Shown piece after piece: positions 23,078 to 35,400 of a DNA stretch of 64,000 bases. The stretch covers positions 69,429,001 to 69,493,000 of the forward strand of contig OY856411.1 of the NCBI GenBank assembly GCA_963693085.1. The letters run 5' to 3'. A program made the translations under genes and the position numbers. Each line of letters starts with the position of its first letter. The stretch's first letter is position 1. The stretch is from Alisma plantago-aquatica (lineage: Eukaryota > Streptophyta > Magnoliopsida > Alismatales > Alismataceae). The notes under the pieces were generated by a model. That model was not told the origin of the DNA, did not search any database, and saw only the letters and a list, made by a program, of their open reading frames with translations.

Positions 23078-24048
23078 GTGTTTCTCGACTGCCCCTTCTC
23101 TCAAAAAGGGTACAAGTGTCTTGATCCTACCTCAGGTCGAGTTTATATCTCTACGAATGTCACTTTCCACGAAGATGAGCTCTTCTTTTCATCATCCTTT
23201 TCATCCTTAACTCATTCTGATACAATGGTCTCTCTTCCTGATCCCTTCATCCACTCACATCCACTCTCAATTGAACCTTTAAACCGGCGCATGGAAGATG
23301 CATCCCAGGCAACTCCTTCCCGTTCATCGTCAGTTCCAGATCAATCTGATCTACCAGTGGAACTAAGAAAAGGTACATGCTCATGCACTATCAAGCATCC
23401 TATTTCTAACACATGTTGTCTAGCTCGTCTCTCTTCTGCTGCCTCAAAGTTTGCCACAACCCTGGACACAATATATATTCCAAAAAGTCATGATGATGCC
23501 CTACAACATCCTGGTTGGAAATCAGCCATGATGGAAGAGATGAAGGCTCTTCATGCCAATCATACATGGGATTTTGTCACACCACCTCCCAACAAGAACA
23601 ATGTCAGGTGCCTATGGGTGTTTTCTGTCAAGCACCACTCTGATGGTTCTATCGAGCGACTCAAGTCAAGGCTAGTTGCCAAAGGATTCACTCAAACCTT
23701 TGGTGTGGATTACTTTGAGACATTTACTCTAATTACAAGGATTACTTCTGTTCGCATTTTGGTCTCTTTGGAGGCTCATTTTGATTGGCCCCTTTTTCAG
23801 CTTGATATAAAGAATATCTTTCTTCATGGTGACCTCCTAAAAGAAGTTCACATGTAGCAACCTCCCGACTTTGTTGCTGAGGGGGAATCTTCTCACAAAG
23901 TTTTCTGCCTTCGACGTTCACTATATGGCCTAAAGCAATCTCCACCTGCCTGGTCCAATAAATTAAACACCATTCTCAAGAAACTTGGCTTCCAGAGATC
24001 GAATACAAATCATTCACTTTTCTTTTCAAAACCATCCAAAGGTCATAC
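23078..24048 (+). pseudogene. pol: element B reverse transcriptase, N-terminal part (interrupted)
   Basis: The frame shifts relative to integrase. A Ser/Pro-rich linker leads to GWKSAMMEEMKALHANHTWD, CLWVFSVKHHSDGSIERLKS, LVAKGFTQTFGVDYFETF, WPLFQLDIKNIFLHGDL and RSLYGLKQSPPAWSNKL. A TAG at 23855-23857 stands where related proteins have Glu. The domain stops at GHT, where element C is inserted, and resumes at 39571. Confidence 0.88.
24044..24048 (+). repeat. target-site duplication, left copy (element C)
   Basis: CATAC, repeated exactly at 39571-39575. Removing one copy restores B's reading frame. Confidence 0.92.
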
Positions 24049-24407
24049 TGTTGACTCAAGGTCAATTAGGTCAATGTTGACTCACGTCTAAATTGACTAA
24101 ACCTGTGTTTTGATGATGACTAACCATTCCACATATTGGTGTCTAATGCTTCTACTTGAGTGATTTCAGATTAGGTATAGACACACTCCAATTGCCCTAA
24201 CTTGCACATCTCAAATTGGAGAAAAGACAAGCCAAAGTCATACAAGTGCACATTTTGTAATATGATGTATATCCATTAGAATCATGTTGTAAATCACTTG
24301 TAATGATTGTATGACTTGTAATTAAGCTTAGAAAAATATCAGGAACACTTAGATCGAATATTAGAGCACTTTAGATGCATCTTTGAAAATCAATTACAGG
24401 CACTTGG

Positions 24408-24633
24408 TCGGTCAAGTTTCCCCAGCCTGAAACTCGACCGATCAACCTTGGTCGATTTTCTGAAGATTGCATCGGTCGAGTTGTGCACTCACAGAACTCG
24501 ACCGATTGGGCAGTAGGCCATTTCCAGTTGAAATGGTCGGTCGAGTTTCCTCAGGACAAACTCGACCGATCCTTTGAACATCGGTTTGCCTCCTACTTGA
24601 TCGGTCGAGTTACACCCATTAGAACTCAACCGA
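24408..24633. repeat. four-hairpin palindrome cluster in element C U3
   Basis: Left arms TCGGTC(G/A)AGTT start at 24408, 24472, 24537 and 24601. Right arms AACTC(G/A)ACCGA start at 24431, 24495, 24559 and 24623. Stems are 11 bp, loops 11-12 nt, and left-arm spacing is 64, 65 and 64 bp. The same set recurs in every array unit and in the 3' LTR. Confidence 0.9.
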
Positions 24634-24769
24634 TTGCACTGTACGGAAAAGTGCAGACTAGTGTTTCTAGCCGTTGTGGAGTTGCAACAAGTGAAAATAT
24701 ATCTGTTGCAAGCCACACAATGACTAGTTTTCATTCACAAGTGTTCCCAAAGGCTAAGAGGCATCCCCA

Positions 24770-24780
24770 GCTATAAATAG
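24770..24780 (+). promoter_or_regulatory. TATA box of element C LTR
   Basis: GCTATAAATAG, repeated in the 3' LTR near 38692. It lies about 55 bp downstream of the point where the LTR fragment in the tandem units ends, so the units lack it. Confidence 0.7.
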
Positions 24781-25097
24781 GACCCCTTGGGCTTCATTCC
24801 AAGGTTGAGCATTCATTGCAAACTCTTTGTGAGGTTCCTATTCTATAGTTGAATGCTTCCTACAGCCTCCTCTCTCTCTCTAAGCTTAATCACTTGCTAC
24901 ATCCATTAGAGTGAGTAGGAGATTTGTAAGAGAGCTAGTTCTACTTGTATATCTTGTGAGGCTCTCACTTCCACCACCTCCCCATCTCTCATTTGCAATC
25001 ATGAAGATGAAGGTTCTCTCTCTTATCCAAGAGAGGTGAAGAAGAACAAGGGAAGGAGTCCCTTGGTGAAGATCAAGGCTGAAGGCTTGGAGCTAGA

Positions 25098-25335
25098 GTG
25101 GGTAAGCCCTTGGAGAAGGCAGAAGACTCAAGCTCAAGTGGGTAAGACCTTGGTGAAAGCTTCTCCGAGTGAAGGTGAAGTTAAAAGCTGAAGATCCAAG
25201 AAGAGTGGGTAATCCCTGCAAGGCCGAAGACTTGTGCAAGAGTGGGTAAGTCCTTGGAGAAGGCCTAAGACTCTTGCAAAGTGGGTAAGTCCTTGGTAAG
25301 GTTGAAGACTCTTTATCTTGGATAGGTAAGTCTTT
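25098..25335. repeat. short imperfect tandem repeats in LTR U5 of element C
   Basis: A 30-50-bp theme of GAGTGGGTAAG followed by CC(C)TTGG(A/T)GAAGG and a GAAGACT phrase repeats about six times. A matching stretch occurs in the 3' LTR at about 39014-39250. It resembles the theme (in reverse) in the LTR of the 9037-19645 element near 18500-18700. Confidence 0.6.
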
Positions 25336-25652
25336 TGTTTGGTCATGCATTGTATGTCTTATGAATGAATATAAGAGTGCAACAGTTTGGAAGTCCTAGA
25401 GGTTGACCTCTCTAGGCAAGTGGACTGACACACTTCTAGTTTGAAGTGTGGAACCACTCTAAATAGCTTGTTTAATTGATGCATGTTCAATCTCTCTCTC
25501 CCTTGCTATGTATGTTTTAGTTGCACTCAAATCACCTATTTAGCAACCTTGTCTTGTCATATATCTTGAAGGTTTAATGAGTTTTGTTTAAGTGCTTTCA
25601 TCTCTATTCACCCCCCTTCTAGAGCATCTTATCACCCATCTAGGATCCAACA

Positions 25653-25668
25653 ATTAGTATCAGAGCGG
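25653..25668 (+). promoter_or_regulatory. primer-binding site of element C (initiator tRNA-Met)
   Basis: ATTAGTATCAGAGCGG directly follows the LTR. TTAGTATCAGAGC differs from TTGGTATCAGAGC by one base. Confidence 0.88.
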
Positions 25669-25703
25669 GTCTTCTCCAAGCATACTTCCACAAGTAGGAG
25701 AAG

Positions 25704-27613
25704 ATGGGTGACTACCAAGGAGGGAGAATCAGCCTACCAATCTTTGATGGGAGCAATTTCCTATATTGGAGAAGAAGGCTTCAATTCTACATCCAAGGAT
25801 CAAGTCTTGAGATGTGGCAAATGGTGAATAGCCCATACATGCAACCAAAGACGAAGATTGAAGAATGGGATGAAGCCGCCTTGATGAAAGCAACCTTGAA
25901 TGCTAGAGCCATGCACATCCTATATGCCTCCATGACCCCCACCGAGTTCAACCGGATTTCTTCTTGCGAGACGGCCTATGAGGTATGGAGAAATCTTTGC
26001 ATCACTTATGAAGGGACAGATCAAGTGAAGGAAATCAAAGTCTACATGCTCAAAGGGCTGCTTGAGAACTTCAAAATGGGAAAGGAGGAGAGCATAGCCA
26101 ACATGTACTCAAGGCTCAACACCATCGTGAATGGTCTTGCTGTTCTAGGGCATCCTATGTCTAGTGGAGAGATCAACTCAAAGATCCTTAGAACTCTCCC
26201 CAAGAGATGGGAACCCAAGGTGACTTCTATTGAAGAAGCAAGGTCTCTTAAGGATATTCCTATTGAAGAGCCCATTGGAAATCTACAAGCACATGAAGCT
26301 ACACTTGACAAGAGGGAGGAAGTAGAAAGACAAGAGAAGAAAGAGCTAAAGAGAATGAAGAAGGCTGAAATGAAGGCTCAAATTGAAGCTATCATGGAAC
26401 AAGTCTCTCCATCCTCTCAAGCTAAAGAAGATGCCATGTACTCCAAGGGTAAATCCTACAAAGGAAAGTCCTCCTCCATCTGGTGCTTCACATGTGGAAA
26501 GAAGGGTCACTACAAGGAAGATTGCCCACAAGGCAAAAAGACCCATCTTCACAAGAGAGAGAAATGGCACTCAAGCTCAAGTGACTCCTCCAACTCAAGC
26601 TCAAGTGAAGATTCATGTGAAGGATCAAGCTCAAGCTCTAGTGATGAAGGAGAATGCCATTTTGCTCTTATAGAATCAACAAGTGAAGACTCAAGTGAGG
26701 TAAATCTAAACTCTTTAGATAAAGAATCTTTAATTGCTATTATTCATGATATTTGTGCCTCTTTTAAGTCTTCTAAAAAGAAAAAGAAAAATCTTCTAGA
26801 ATTATTGATAGTTTGCATATAGAACTAGATGATCTTGAATATGCTAATTCTTACTTGCTTGATGATAAAAATGATTGTCTTAGCAAAGTAGACTCTCTTA
26901 AACTTGAAAATGCTAGTTTGCTTGATAAGATTAGATTTCTAGAAGCTCAAACTCTTATGACTAGTTCTAATGAAGAGCATACTTTAATTGTTGATTTTCT
27001 CATGCATGAGCTTGATACTCTTAAAACTGAAAACGTAGAACTCAAGCTTATTGATGATGCTAGGAGAGAAGAAATCTATTCTTATCAAAGAGAAATAGTG
27101 GTGCTTAAATCTGAAAATGCCTCCTTGCTTGCTAAAATCAATGGGCATGAACCTTGTTCTAGTTATACTAATAAAGAGAATGATGTTGCTGCTCTTCATA
27201 TTGATAGAGATTCTTATTTAACTAAAACTCTTTGCTTAGAAAATGAGCTTTTGCATGCTAGAGATAATATCAATAATTTGTCTTCTACTATTGCTTCTCT
27301 TAAGCATGATAATGATAGTTTGAGATCATCTTTGCAAAGATTCTTAGTTGGTAAAAAGAGTCTTAATGACATCCTACACCATACTACTAAACAAATTGGT
27401 AGACATGGTTTAGTATATGATAGTAGTCGAGGGAAAAACAAAGATAAAGGACCTCCAATATTCCTTAGAGAATCCTCTAGTTCCAAAACTATGGGCACAT
27501 GCAACTATTGCAATGAATTTGGTCATTATTCTAATTATTGTCCTTTTAGGAAAGCACCCAAGAGAAATAGGACTTGGGTTGCTAAACTAACCCCTCCGGA
27601 CCCAATAACATGA
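25704..27613 (+). pseudogene. gag: gag of element C with coiled coil and two zinc knuckles, one frameshift
   Basis: ATG at 25704 (MGDYQGGRISLPIFDG). The first frame (372 codons, to 26822) holds the copia gag domain (GSNFLYWRRRLQFYIQG, AYEVWRNLCITYEGTDQVKE, NMYSRLNTIVNGL), a Glu/Lys-rich helix, a CFTCGKKGHYKEDC zinc knuckle (about 26480-26525) and a Ser-rich acidic stretch. A one-base change in an A/G run near 26775-26800 shifts the frame. The second part (to 27613) is a coiled coil ending in a second knuckle, CNYCNEFGHYSNYC. Apart from the shift the gag is fully open, whereas pol is absent. A coiled coil of this type also occurs in the gag at 16265-17056. Confidence 0.85.
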
Positions 27614-28916
27614 TTGGGGACCATTTCATCTTTCTTCTTATAGGTACTTGCATATGGATTGACTTGAGCTATTGATTTGAAAATTGACTTGTCAATACAC
27701 ATAAAAGAAGAAAGGTGAGATGTGTAGAGGGTGACAACAAGTGGAAAAAGCAATGGTAAGCACAAAGGTAAAGGTTTTATTGCTTATAACCATTTCTAAC
27801 TTGTTTTTGTCAAGTTAGTGTGCACTATACATATGGTTTTTGAGTCAAAAGTGGCATTTTGTGATTCTCTTCACACTCTTGCTCAAAAACTATTTCTAAT
27901 ACTTCTATAGTGCATTACTAACTTGCTTAGACATGTTTGTATATGGTTTGTATTTTTAGCATGCCTTTAAATATGTTTTTATGAAATAGATGTGCTTCTT
28001 GACAGCTGATCTGTCGGTCGAGTTTGCCCTATTGAAACTCGACCGATAGGCACCAAGAGTGTTGCCAACAACTGTCATCAGTCGAGTTGACAATGCACAG
28101 AACTCGACCGATAACACGGTGCACAGAATACACAATTGGCTTATTGAATGAGAATTTCCCTCTCAACTAGATTTTCTCAACCAATAGCCTTATTCTTTGG
28201 CACTCTCATTTGGTACCTTTATATATGCATATTGCCATGTTCTAAATTGCCTATCTTGCTTACAACTCTATCTCTCTAATTGCTCTAAATTGGTATATCT
28301 ATATGTTGCAATTACTTGCTTTGAGTTGTTTTGCAGGTTTTGATGATGATCTCTTTGGATCTCTTGGTTGTGTCTAAATTCGCTTCCGTTATACTCTAAC
28401 TTGCTACATCTCTATAGGTGTATATCTTTTTTTGATACAACCTTGAGGTTCATAGGGGTAATCATCTTATGGTAAGGATGCATATCTAGTGAGTTATATC
28501 CTTTCATGCTTCTAAAATTGCATACCTCTTTGTTTGGATATATCTCTACATCTAATCATAGCTTGCTTTATCTTGTGTATCTTTTGGTATCTCTTGCTAT
28601 GATCTAGATCCTACTAGTAGTCCTAACTTGTGATATCATCTACTAGTAGCTCATATACATGTAGATCTTTGCTCATATATATGCTATGCTGGTATCTTAT
28701 CTCATACATGCTCAAGATTGTTCCTTGAATTGCATATCTACTATCTTGAGCTGCTTGCATAACATTGTGATGCAGGGTACATAGATCTACATTATATGTA
28801 GAAATTGGAGTATTTTTTGGATTTTATGTAGCTTTTGCTCCAGTTTCAGTTTTTGGTGCAAGACTAATGTTTTTCATGTAGAAACGACCTTCTGAGCAAG
28901 ACTCATCGCTTTTCCA
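27614..28916 (+). other. element C internal non-coding region
   Basis: No protease, integrase, RT or RNase H similarity in any frame. Two palindromic pairs lie at 28014 (TCGGTCGAGTT, partner near 28036) and 28078 (TCAGTCGAGTT, partner near 28101), exactly 64 bp apart. The rest is T-rich with many ATATCT and CTTGCT phrases. This is where pol would be expected, so pol was lost or never acquired. Confidence 0.7.
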
Positions 28917-29463
28917 TGAGCTTCGATGGTTTTTGGTCAAATTCCATCATCTTGAGGGTCAAAATTGCGATTTATTGTTTTCTGTAGCACCTTATCTTGC
29001 ATTTTGGGTTGTTCAAGTATATGTTTTAACTTTCTCTTCTTTCTATTCTTGGACAAGACCCTATCTGTGCTCTTCTACTCTCCTTATATATATTTTTATT
29101 ATCTCCTTTCTCTTTAAGAAGTGATGTTTCTTATTTCTTCATACCCCCACCTTTTTTATATGACAAAGGGGGAGAAAGGTATGTCTTCTTTTAAAAAGAG
29201 GAAGAAATCATGTCTTACATGAAGTAAAGGGGAGAAGTTAAATGAGTGGAAGACATAGTATTCTATAAATGTTATGAAAGCTAACCATGTAGGAGAAATA
29301 GCATCAATTGAGGGGGAGTATGAAAACTCCATGCACATCAATTGAGGGGGAGCATATGAACTCAATTCTATTGAAAACCCTAGGGTTCTCCAAAGGTATG
29401 ATTTTACTTAAAAGCTTTCAATACATTTATGGAATGGTTTGTCATCTTCAAAAAGGGGGAGAT
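28917..29463 (+). repeat. founder internal 3' segment with multiple polypurine tracts
   Basis: This 547-bp segment is the non-LTR half of the tandem unit in its original setting. It carries several GGGGGAG tracts: near 29168 (AAAGGGGGAGAAAGG), 29311 (GAGGGGGAGTA), 29345 (GAGGGGGAGCA) and the terminal AAAAAGGGGGAGAT at 29450-29463 next to the LTR start. Multiple polypurine tracts upstream of the 3' LTR are a known Sirevirus feature. Confidence 0.8.
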
Positions 29464-32400
29464 TGTTGACTCAAGGTCAATTAGGTCAATGTTGACTCAC
29501 GTCTAAATTGACTAAACCCGTGTTTTGATGATGACTAACCATTCCACATATTGGTGTCTAATGCATCTACTTGAGTGATTTCAGATTAGGTATAGACACA
29601 CTCCAATTGCCCTAACTTGCACATCTCAAATTGGAGAAAAGACAAGTCAAAGTCATACAAGTGCACGTTTTTGTAATATGATGTATATCCATTAGAATCA
29701 TGTTGTAAATCACTTGTAATGATTGTATGACTTGTAATTAAGCTTAGAAAAATATCAGGAACACTTAGATCGAATATTAGAGCACTTTAGATGCATCTTT
29801 GAAAATCAATTACAGGCACTTGGTCGGTCGAGTTTCCCCAGCCTGAAACTCGACCGATCAACCTTGGTCGATTTTCTAAAGATTGCATCGGTCGATTTGT
29901 GCACTCACAGAACTCGACCGATTGGGTAGTAGGCCATTTCCAGTTGAAATGGTCAGTCGAGTTTCCTCAGGACAAACTCGACCGATCCTTTGAACATCGG
30001 TTTGCCTCCTACTTGATCGGTCGAGTTACACCCATTAGAACTCGACTGATTGCACTGTACGAAAAAGTGCAAAAAAGTGTTTCTAGCCGTTGTGGAGTTG
30101 CAACAAGTGAAAATATATCTGTTGCAAGCCATGAGCTCCGATGGTTTTTGGTCAAATTCCATCGTCTTGAGGGTCAAAATTGCGATTTATTGTTTTCTGC
30201 AGCACCTTATCTTGCATTTTGGGTTGTTCAAGTATATGTTTTAACTTTCTCTTCTTTCTATGCTTGAACAAGACCCTATCTGTGCTCTTCTACTCTCCTT
30301 ATATATATTTGTATTATCTCCTTTCTCTTTAACAAGTGATGTTTCTTATTTCTTCATACCCCCACCTTTTTGATATGACAAAGGGGGAGAAAGGTATGTC
30401 TTCTTTTAAAAAGAGGAAGAAAGCATGTCTTACATGAAGTAAAGGGGAGAAGGTAAATGAGTAGAAGACATAGTATTCTATAAATGTTATGAAAGCTAAC
30501 CATGTAGGAGCAATAGCATCAATTGAGGGGGAGTATGAAAACTCCATGCGCATCAATTGAGGGGGAGCATATGAACTCAATTCTATTGAAAACCCTAGGT
30601 TTCTCCAAAGGTATGATTTTACTTAAAAGCTTTCAATACATTTATGGAATGGTTTGTCATCTTCAAAAAGGGGGAGATTGTTGACTCAAGGTCAATTAGG
30701 TCAATGTTGACTCACGTCTAAATTGACTAAACCCGTGTTTTGATGATGACTAACCATTCCACATATTGGTGTCTAATGCTTCTACTTGAGTGATTTCAGA
30801 TTAGGTATAGACACACTCCAATTGCCCTAACTTGCACATCTCAAATTGGAGAAAAGACAAGTCAAAGTCATACAAGTGCACGCTTTTGTAATATGATGTA
30901 TATCCATTAGAATCATGTTGTAAATCACTTGTAATGATTGTATGACTTGTAATTAAGCTTAGAAAAATATCAGAAACACTTAGATCGAATATTAGAGCAC
31001 TTTAGATGCATCTTTGAAAATCAATTACAGGCACTTGGTCGGTCGAGTTTCCCCAGCCAGAAAGTCGACCGATCAACCTTGGTCGATTTTCTGAAGATTG
31101 CATCGGTCGAGTTGTGCACTCACAGAACTCGACCGATTGGGTAGTAGGCCATTTCCAGTTGAAATGGTCGGTCGAGTTTCCTCAGGACAAACTCGACCGA
31201 TCCTTTGAACATCGGTTTGCCTCCTGCTTGATCGGTCGAGTTACACCCATTAGAACTCGACCGATTGCACTGTACGAAAAAGTGCAGAAAAGTGTTTCTA
31301 GCCGTTGTGGAGTTGCAACAAGTGAAAATATATCCGTTGCAAGCCATGAGCTCCGATGGTTTTTGGTCAAATTCCATCGTCTTGAGGGTCAAAATTGCGA
31401 TTTATTGTTTTCTACAGCACCTTATCTTGCATTTTGGGTTGTTCAAGTATATGTTTTAACTTTCTCTTCTTTCTATGCTTGGACAAGACCCTATCTGTGC
31501 TCTTCTACTCTCATTATATATATTTGTATTATCTCCTTTCTCTTTAACAAGTGATGTTTCTTATTTCTTCATACCCCCACCTTTTTGATATGACAAAGGG
31601 GGAGAAAGGTATGTCTTCTTTTAATAAAAGGAAGAAGGCATGTCTTACATTAAGTAAAGGGGAGAAGGTAAATGAGTAGAAGACATAGTATTCTATAAAT
31701 GTTATGAAAGCTAACCATGCAGGAGAAATAGCATCAATTGAGGGGGAGTATGAAAACTCCATGCACATCAATTGAGGGGGAGCATATGAACTCAATTCTA
31801 TTGAAAACCCTAGGTTTCTCCAAAGGTATGATTTTACTTAAAAGCTTTCAATACATTTATGGAATGGTTTGTCATCTTCAAAAAGGGGGAGATTGTTGAC
31901 TCAAGGTCAATTAGGTCAATGTTGACTCACGTCTAAATTGACTAAACCCGTGTTTTGATGATGACTAACCATTCCACATATTGTTGTATAATGCTTCTAC
32001 TTGAGTGATTTCAGATTAGGTATAGACACACTCTAATTGCCCTAACTTGCGCATCTCAAATTGGAGAAAAGACAAGTCAAAGTCATACAAGTGCACATTT
32101 TTGTAATATGATGTATATCCATTAGAATCATGTTGTAAATCACTTGTAATGATTGTATGACTTGTAATTAAGCTTAGAAAAATATCAGGAACACTTAGAT
32201 CGAATATTAGAGCACTTTAGATGCATCTTTGAAAATCAATTACAGGAACTTGGTCGGTCGAGTTTCCCCAGCCTGAAACTCGACCGATCAACCTTGGTCG
32301 ATTTTCAAAAGATTGCATCGGTCGAGTTGTGCACTCACAGAACTTGACCGATTGGGTAGTAGGCCATTTCCAGTTGAAATGGTCGGTCGAGTTTCCTCAG

Positions 32401-35400
32401 GACAAACTCGACCGATCCTTTAAACATCGGTTTGCCTCCTACTTGATCGGTCGAGTTACACCCATTAGAACTCGACCGATTGCACTGTACGGAAAAGTGC
32501 AGAAAAGTGTTTCTAGCCATTGTGGAGTTGCAACAAGTGAAAATATATCCGTTGCAAGCCATGAGCTCTGATGGTTTTTGGTCAAATTCCATCATCTTGA
32601 GGGTCAAAATTGCGATTTATTGTTTTTTGCAGCACCTTATCTTGCATTTTGGGTTGTTCAAGTATATGTTTTAACTTTCTCTTCTTTCTATGCTTGGACA
32701 AGACCCTATCTGTGCTCTTATACTCTCCTTATATATATTTGTATTATCTCCTTTCTCTTTAACAAGTGATGTTTCTTATTTCTTCATACCCCCACCTTTT
32801 TTATATGACAAAGGGGGAGAAAGTTATGTCTTCTTTTAAAAAGAGGAATAAGGCATGTCTTACATGAAGTAAAGGAGAGAAGGTAAATGAGTAGAAGACA
32901 TAGTATTCTATAAATGTTATGAAAGCTAACCATGCAGGAGAAATAGCATCAATTGAGGGGGAGTATGAAAACTCCAAGCGCATCAATTGAGGGGGAGCAT
33001 ATAAACTCAATTCTATTGAAAACCCTAGGTTTCTCCAAAGGTATGATTTTACTTACAAGCTTTCAATACATTTATGGAATGGTTTGTCATCTTCAAAAAG
33101 GGGGAGATTGTTGACTCAAGGTCAATTAGGTCAATGTTGACTCACGTCTAAATTGACTAAACCCGTGTTTTGATGATGACTAACCATTCCACATATTGGT
33201 GTCTAATGCTTCTACTTGAGTGATTTCAGATTAGCTATAGACACACTCCAATTGCCCTAACTTGCGCATCTCAAATTGGAGAAAAGACAAGTCAAAGTCA
33301 TACAAGTGCACGTTTTTGTAATATGATGTATATCCATTAGAATCATGTTGTAAATCACTTGTAATGATTGTATGACTTGTAATTAAGCTTAGAAAAATAT
33401 CAAGAACACTTAGATCGAATATTAGAGCACTTTAGATGCATCTTTGAAAATCAATTACAGGCACTTGGTCGGTCGAGTTTCCCCAGCCTGAAACTCGACC
33501 GATCAACCTTGATCGATTTTCTGAAGATTGCATCGGTCGAGTTGTGCACTCACAAAACTCAACGGATTGGGTAGTAGGCCATTTCCAGTTGAAATGGTCG
33601 GTCGAGTTTCCTCAGGACAAACTCGACCGATCCTTTGAACATCGGTTTGCCTCCTACTTGATCGGTCGAGTTACACCCATTAGAACTCGACCGATTGCAC
33701 TGTACGAAAAAGTGCAGAAAAGTGTTTCTAGCCGTTGTGGAGTTGCAACAAGTGAAAATATATCCGTTGCAAGCCATGAGCTCCGATGGTTTTTGGTCAA
33801 ATTCCATCGTCTTGAGGGTCAAAATTGCGATTTATCGTTTTCTGCAGCACCTTATCTTGCATTTTGGGTTGTTCAAGTATATGTTTTAACTTTCTCTTCT
33901 TTCTATGCTTGGACAAGACCCTATCTGTGCTCTTCTACTCTCATTATATATATTTGTATTATCTCCTTTCTCTTTAACAAGTGATGTTTCTTATTTCTTC
34001 ATACCCCCACCTTTTTTATATGACAAAGGGGGAGAAAGGTATGTCTTCTTTTAAAAAAAGGAAGAAGGCATGTCTTACATTAAGTAAAGGGGAGAAGGTA
34101 AATGAGTAGAAGACATAGTATTCTATAAATGTTATGAAAGCTAACCATGCAGGAGAAATAGCATCAATTGAGGGGGAGTATGAAAACTCCATGCACATCA
34201 ATTGAGGGGGAGCATATGAACTCAATTCTATTGAAAACCCTAGGTTTCTCCAAAGGTATGATTTTACTTAAAAGCTTTCAATACATTTATGGAATGGTTT
34301 GTCATCTTCAAAAAGGGGGAGATTGTTGACTCAAGGTCAATTAGGTCAATGTTGACTCACGTCTAAATTGACTAAACCCGTGTTTTGATGATGACTAACC
34401 ATTCCACATATTGGTGTATAATGCTTCTACTTGAGTGATTTCAGATTAGGTATAGACACACTCTAATTGCCCTAACTTGCGCATCTCAAATTGGAGAAAA
34501 GACAAGTCAAAGTCATACAAGTGCACATTTTTGTAATATGATGTATATCCATTAGAATCATGTTGTAAATCACTTGTAATGATTGTATGACTTGTAATTA
34601 AGCTTAGAAAAATATCAGGAACACTTAGATCGAATATTAGAGCACTTTAGATGCATCTTTGAAAATCAATTACAAGCACTTGGTCGGTCGAGTTTCCCCA
34701 GCCTGAAACTCGACCGATCAACCTTGGTCGATTTTCAAAAGATTGCATCGGTCGAGTTGTGCACTCACAGAACTCGACCGATTGGGTAGTAGGCCATTTC
34801 CAGTTGAAATGGTCGGTCGAGTTTCCTCAGGACAAACTCGACCGATCCTTTGAACATCGGTTTGCCTACTACTTGATCGGTCAACTTACACCCATTAGAA
34901 CTCGACCGATTGCACTGTACGGAAAAGTGCAGAAAAGTGTTTCTAGCCGTTGTGGAGTTGCAACAAGTGAAAATATATCCGTTGCAAGCCATGAGCTCTG
35001 ATGGTTTTTGGTCAAATTCCATCATCTTGAGGGTCAAAATTGCGATTTATTGTTTTCTGCAGCACCTTATCTTGCATTTTGGGTTGTTCAAGTATATGTT
35101 TTAACTTTCTCTTCTTTCTATGCTTGGACAAGACCCTATCTGTGCTCTTCTACTCTCCTTATATATATTTGTATTATCTCCTTTCTCTTTAACAAGTGAT
35201 GTTTCTTATTTCTTCATACCCCCACCTTTTTGATATGACAAAGGGGGAGAAAGGTATGTCTTCTTTTAAAAAGAGGAATAAGGCATGTCTTACATGAAGT
35301 AAAGGAGAGAAGGTAAATGAGTAGAAGACATAGTATTCTATAAATGTTATGAAAGCTAACCATGCAGGAGAAATAGCATCAATTGAGAGGGAGTATGAAA

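Larger units (their letters stand above)
24049..25652 (+). repeat. 5' LTR of element C
   Basis: 1604 bp, TG...CA ends. U3 spans about 24049-24800 with a palindrome cluster at 24408-24633 and a TATA box at 24771. The R/U5 part contains a repeated phrase AGTGGGTAAG(T/A)CC(T)TGG that recurs about six times between 25098 and 25335. By eye it differs from the 3' LTR at roughly 2-3 percent of positions in the parts compared. Confidence 0.92.
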
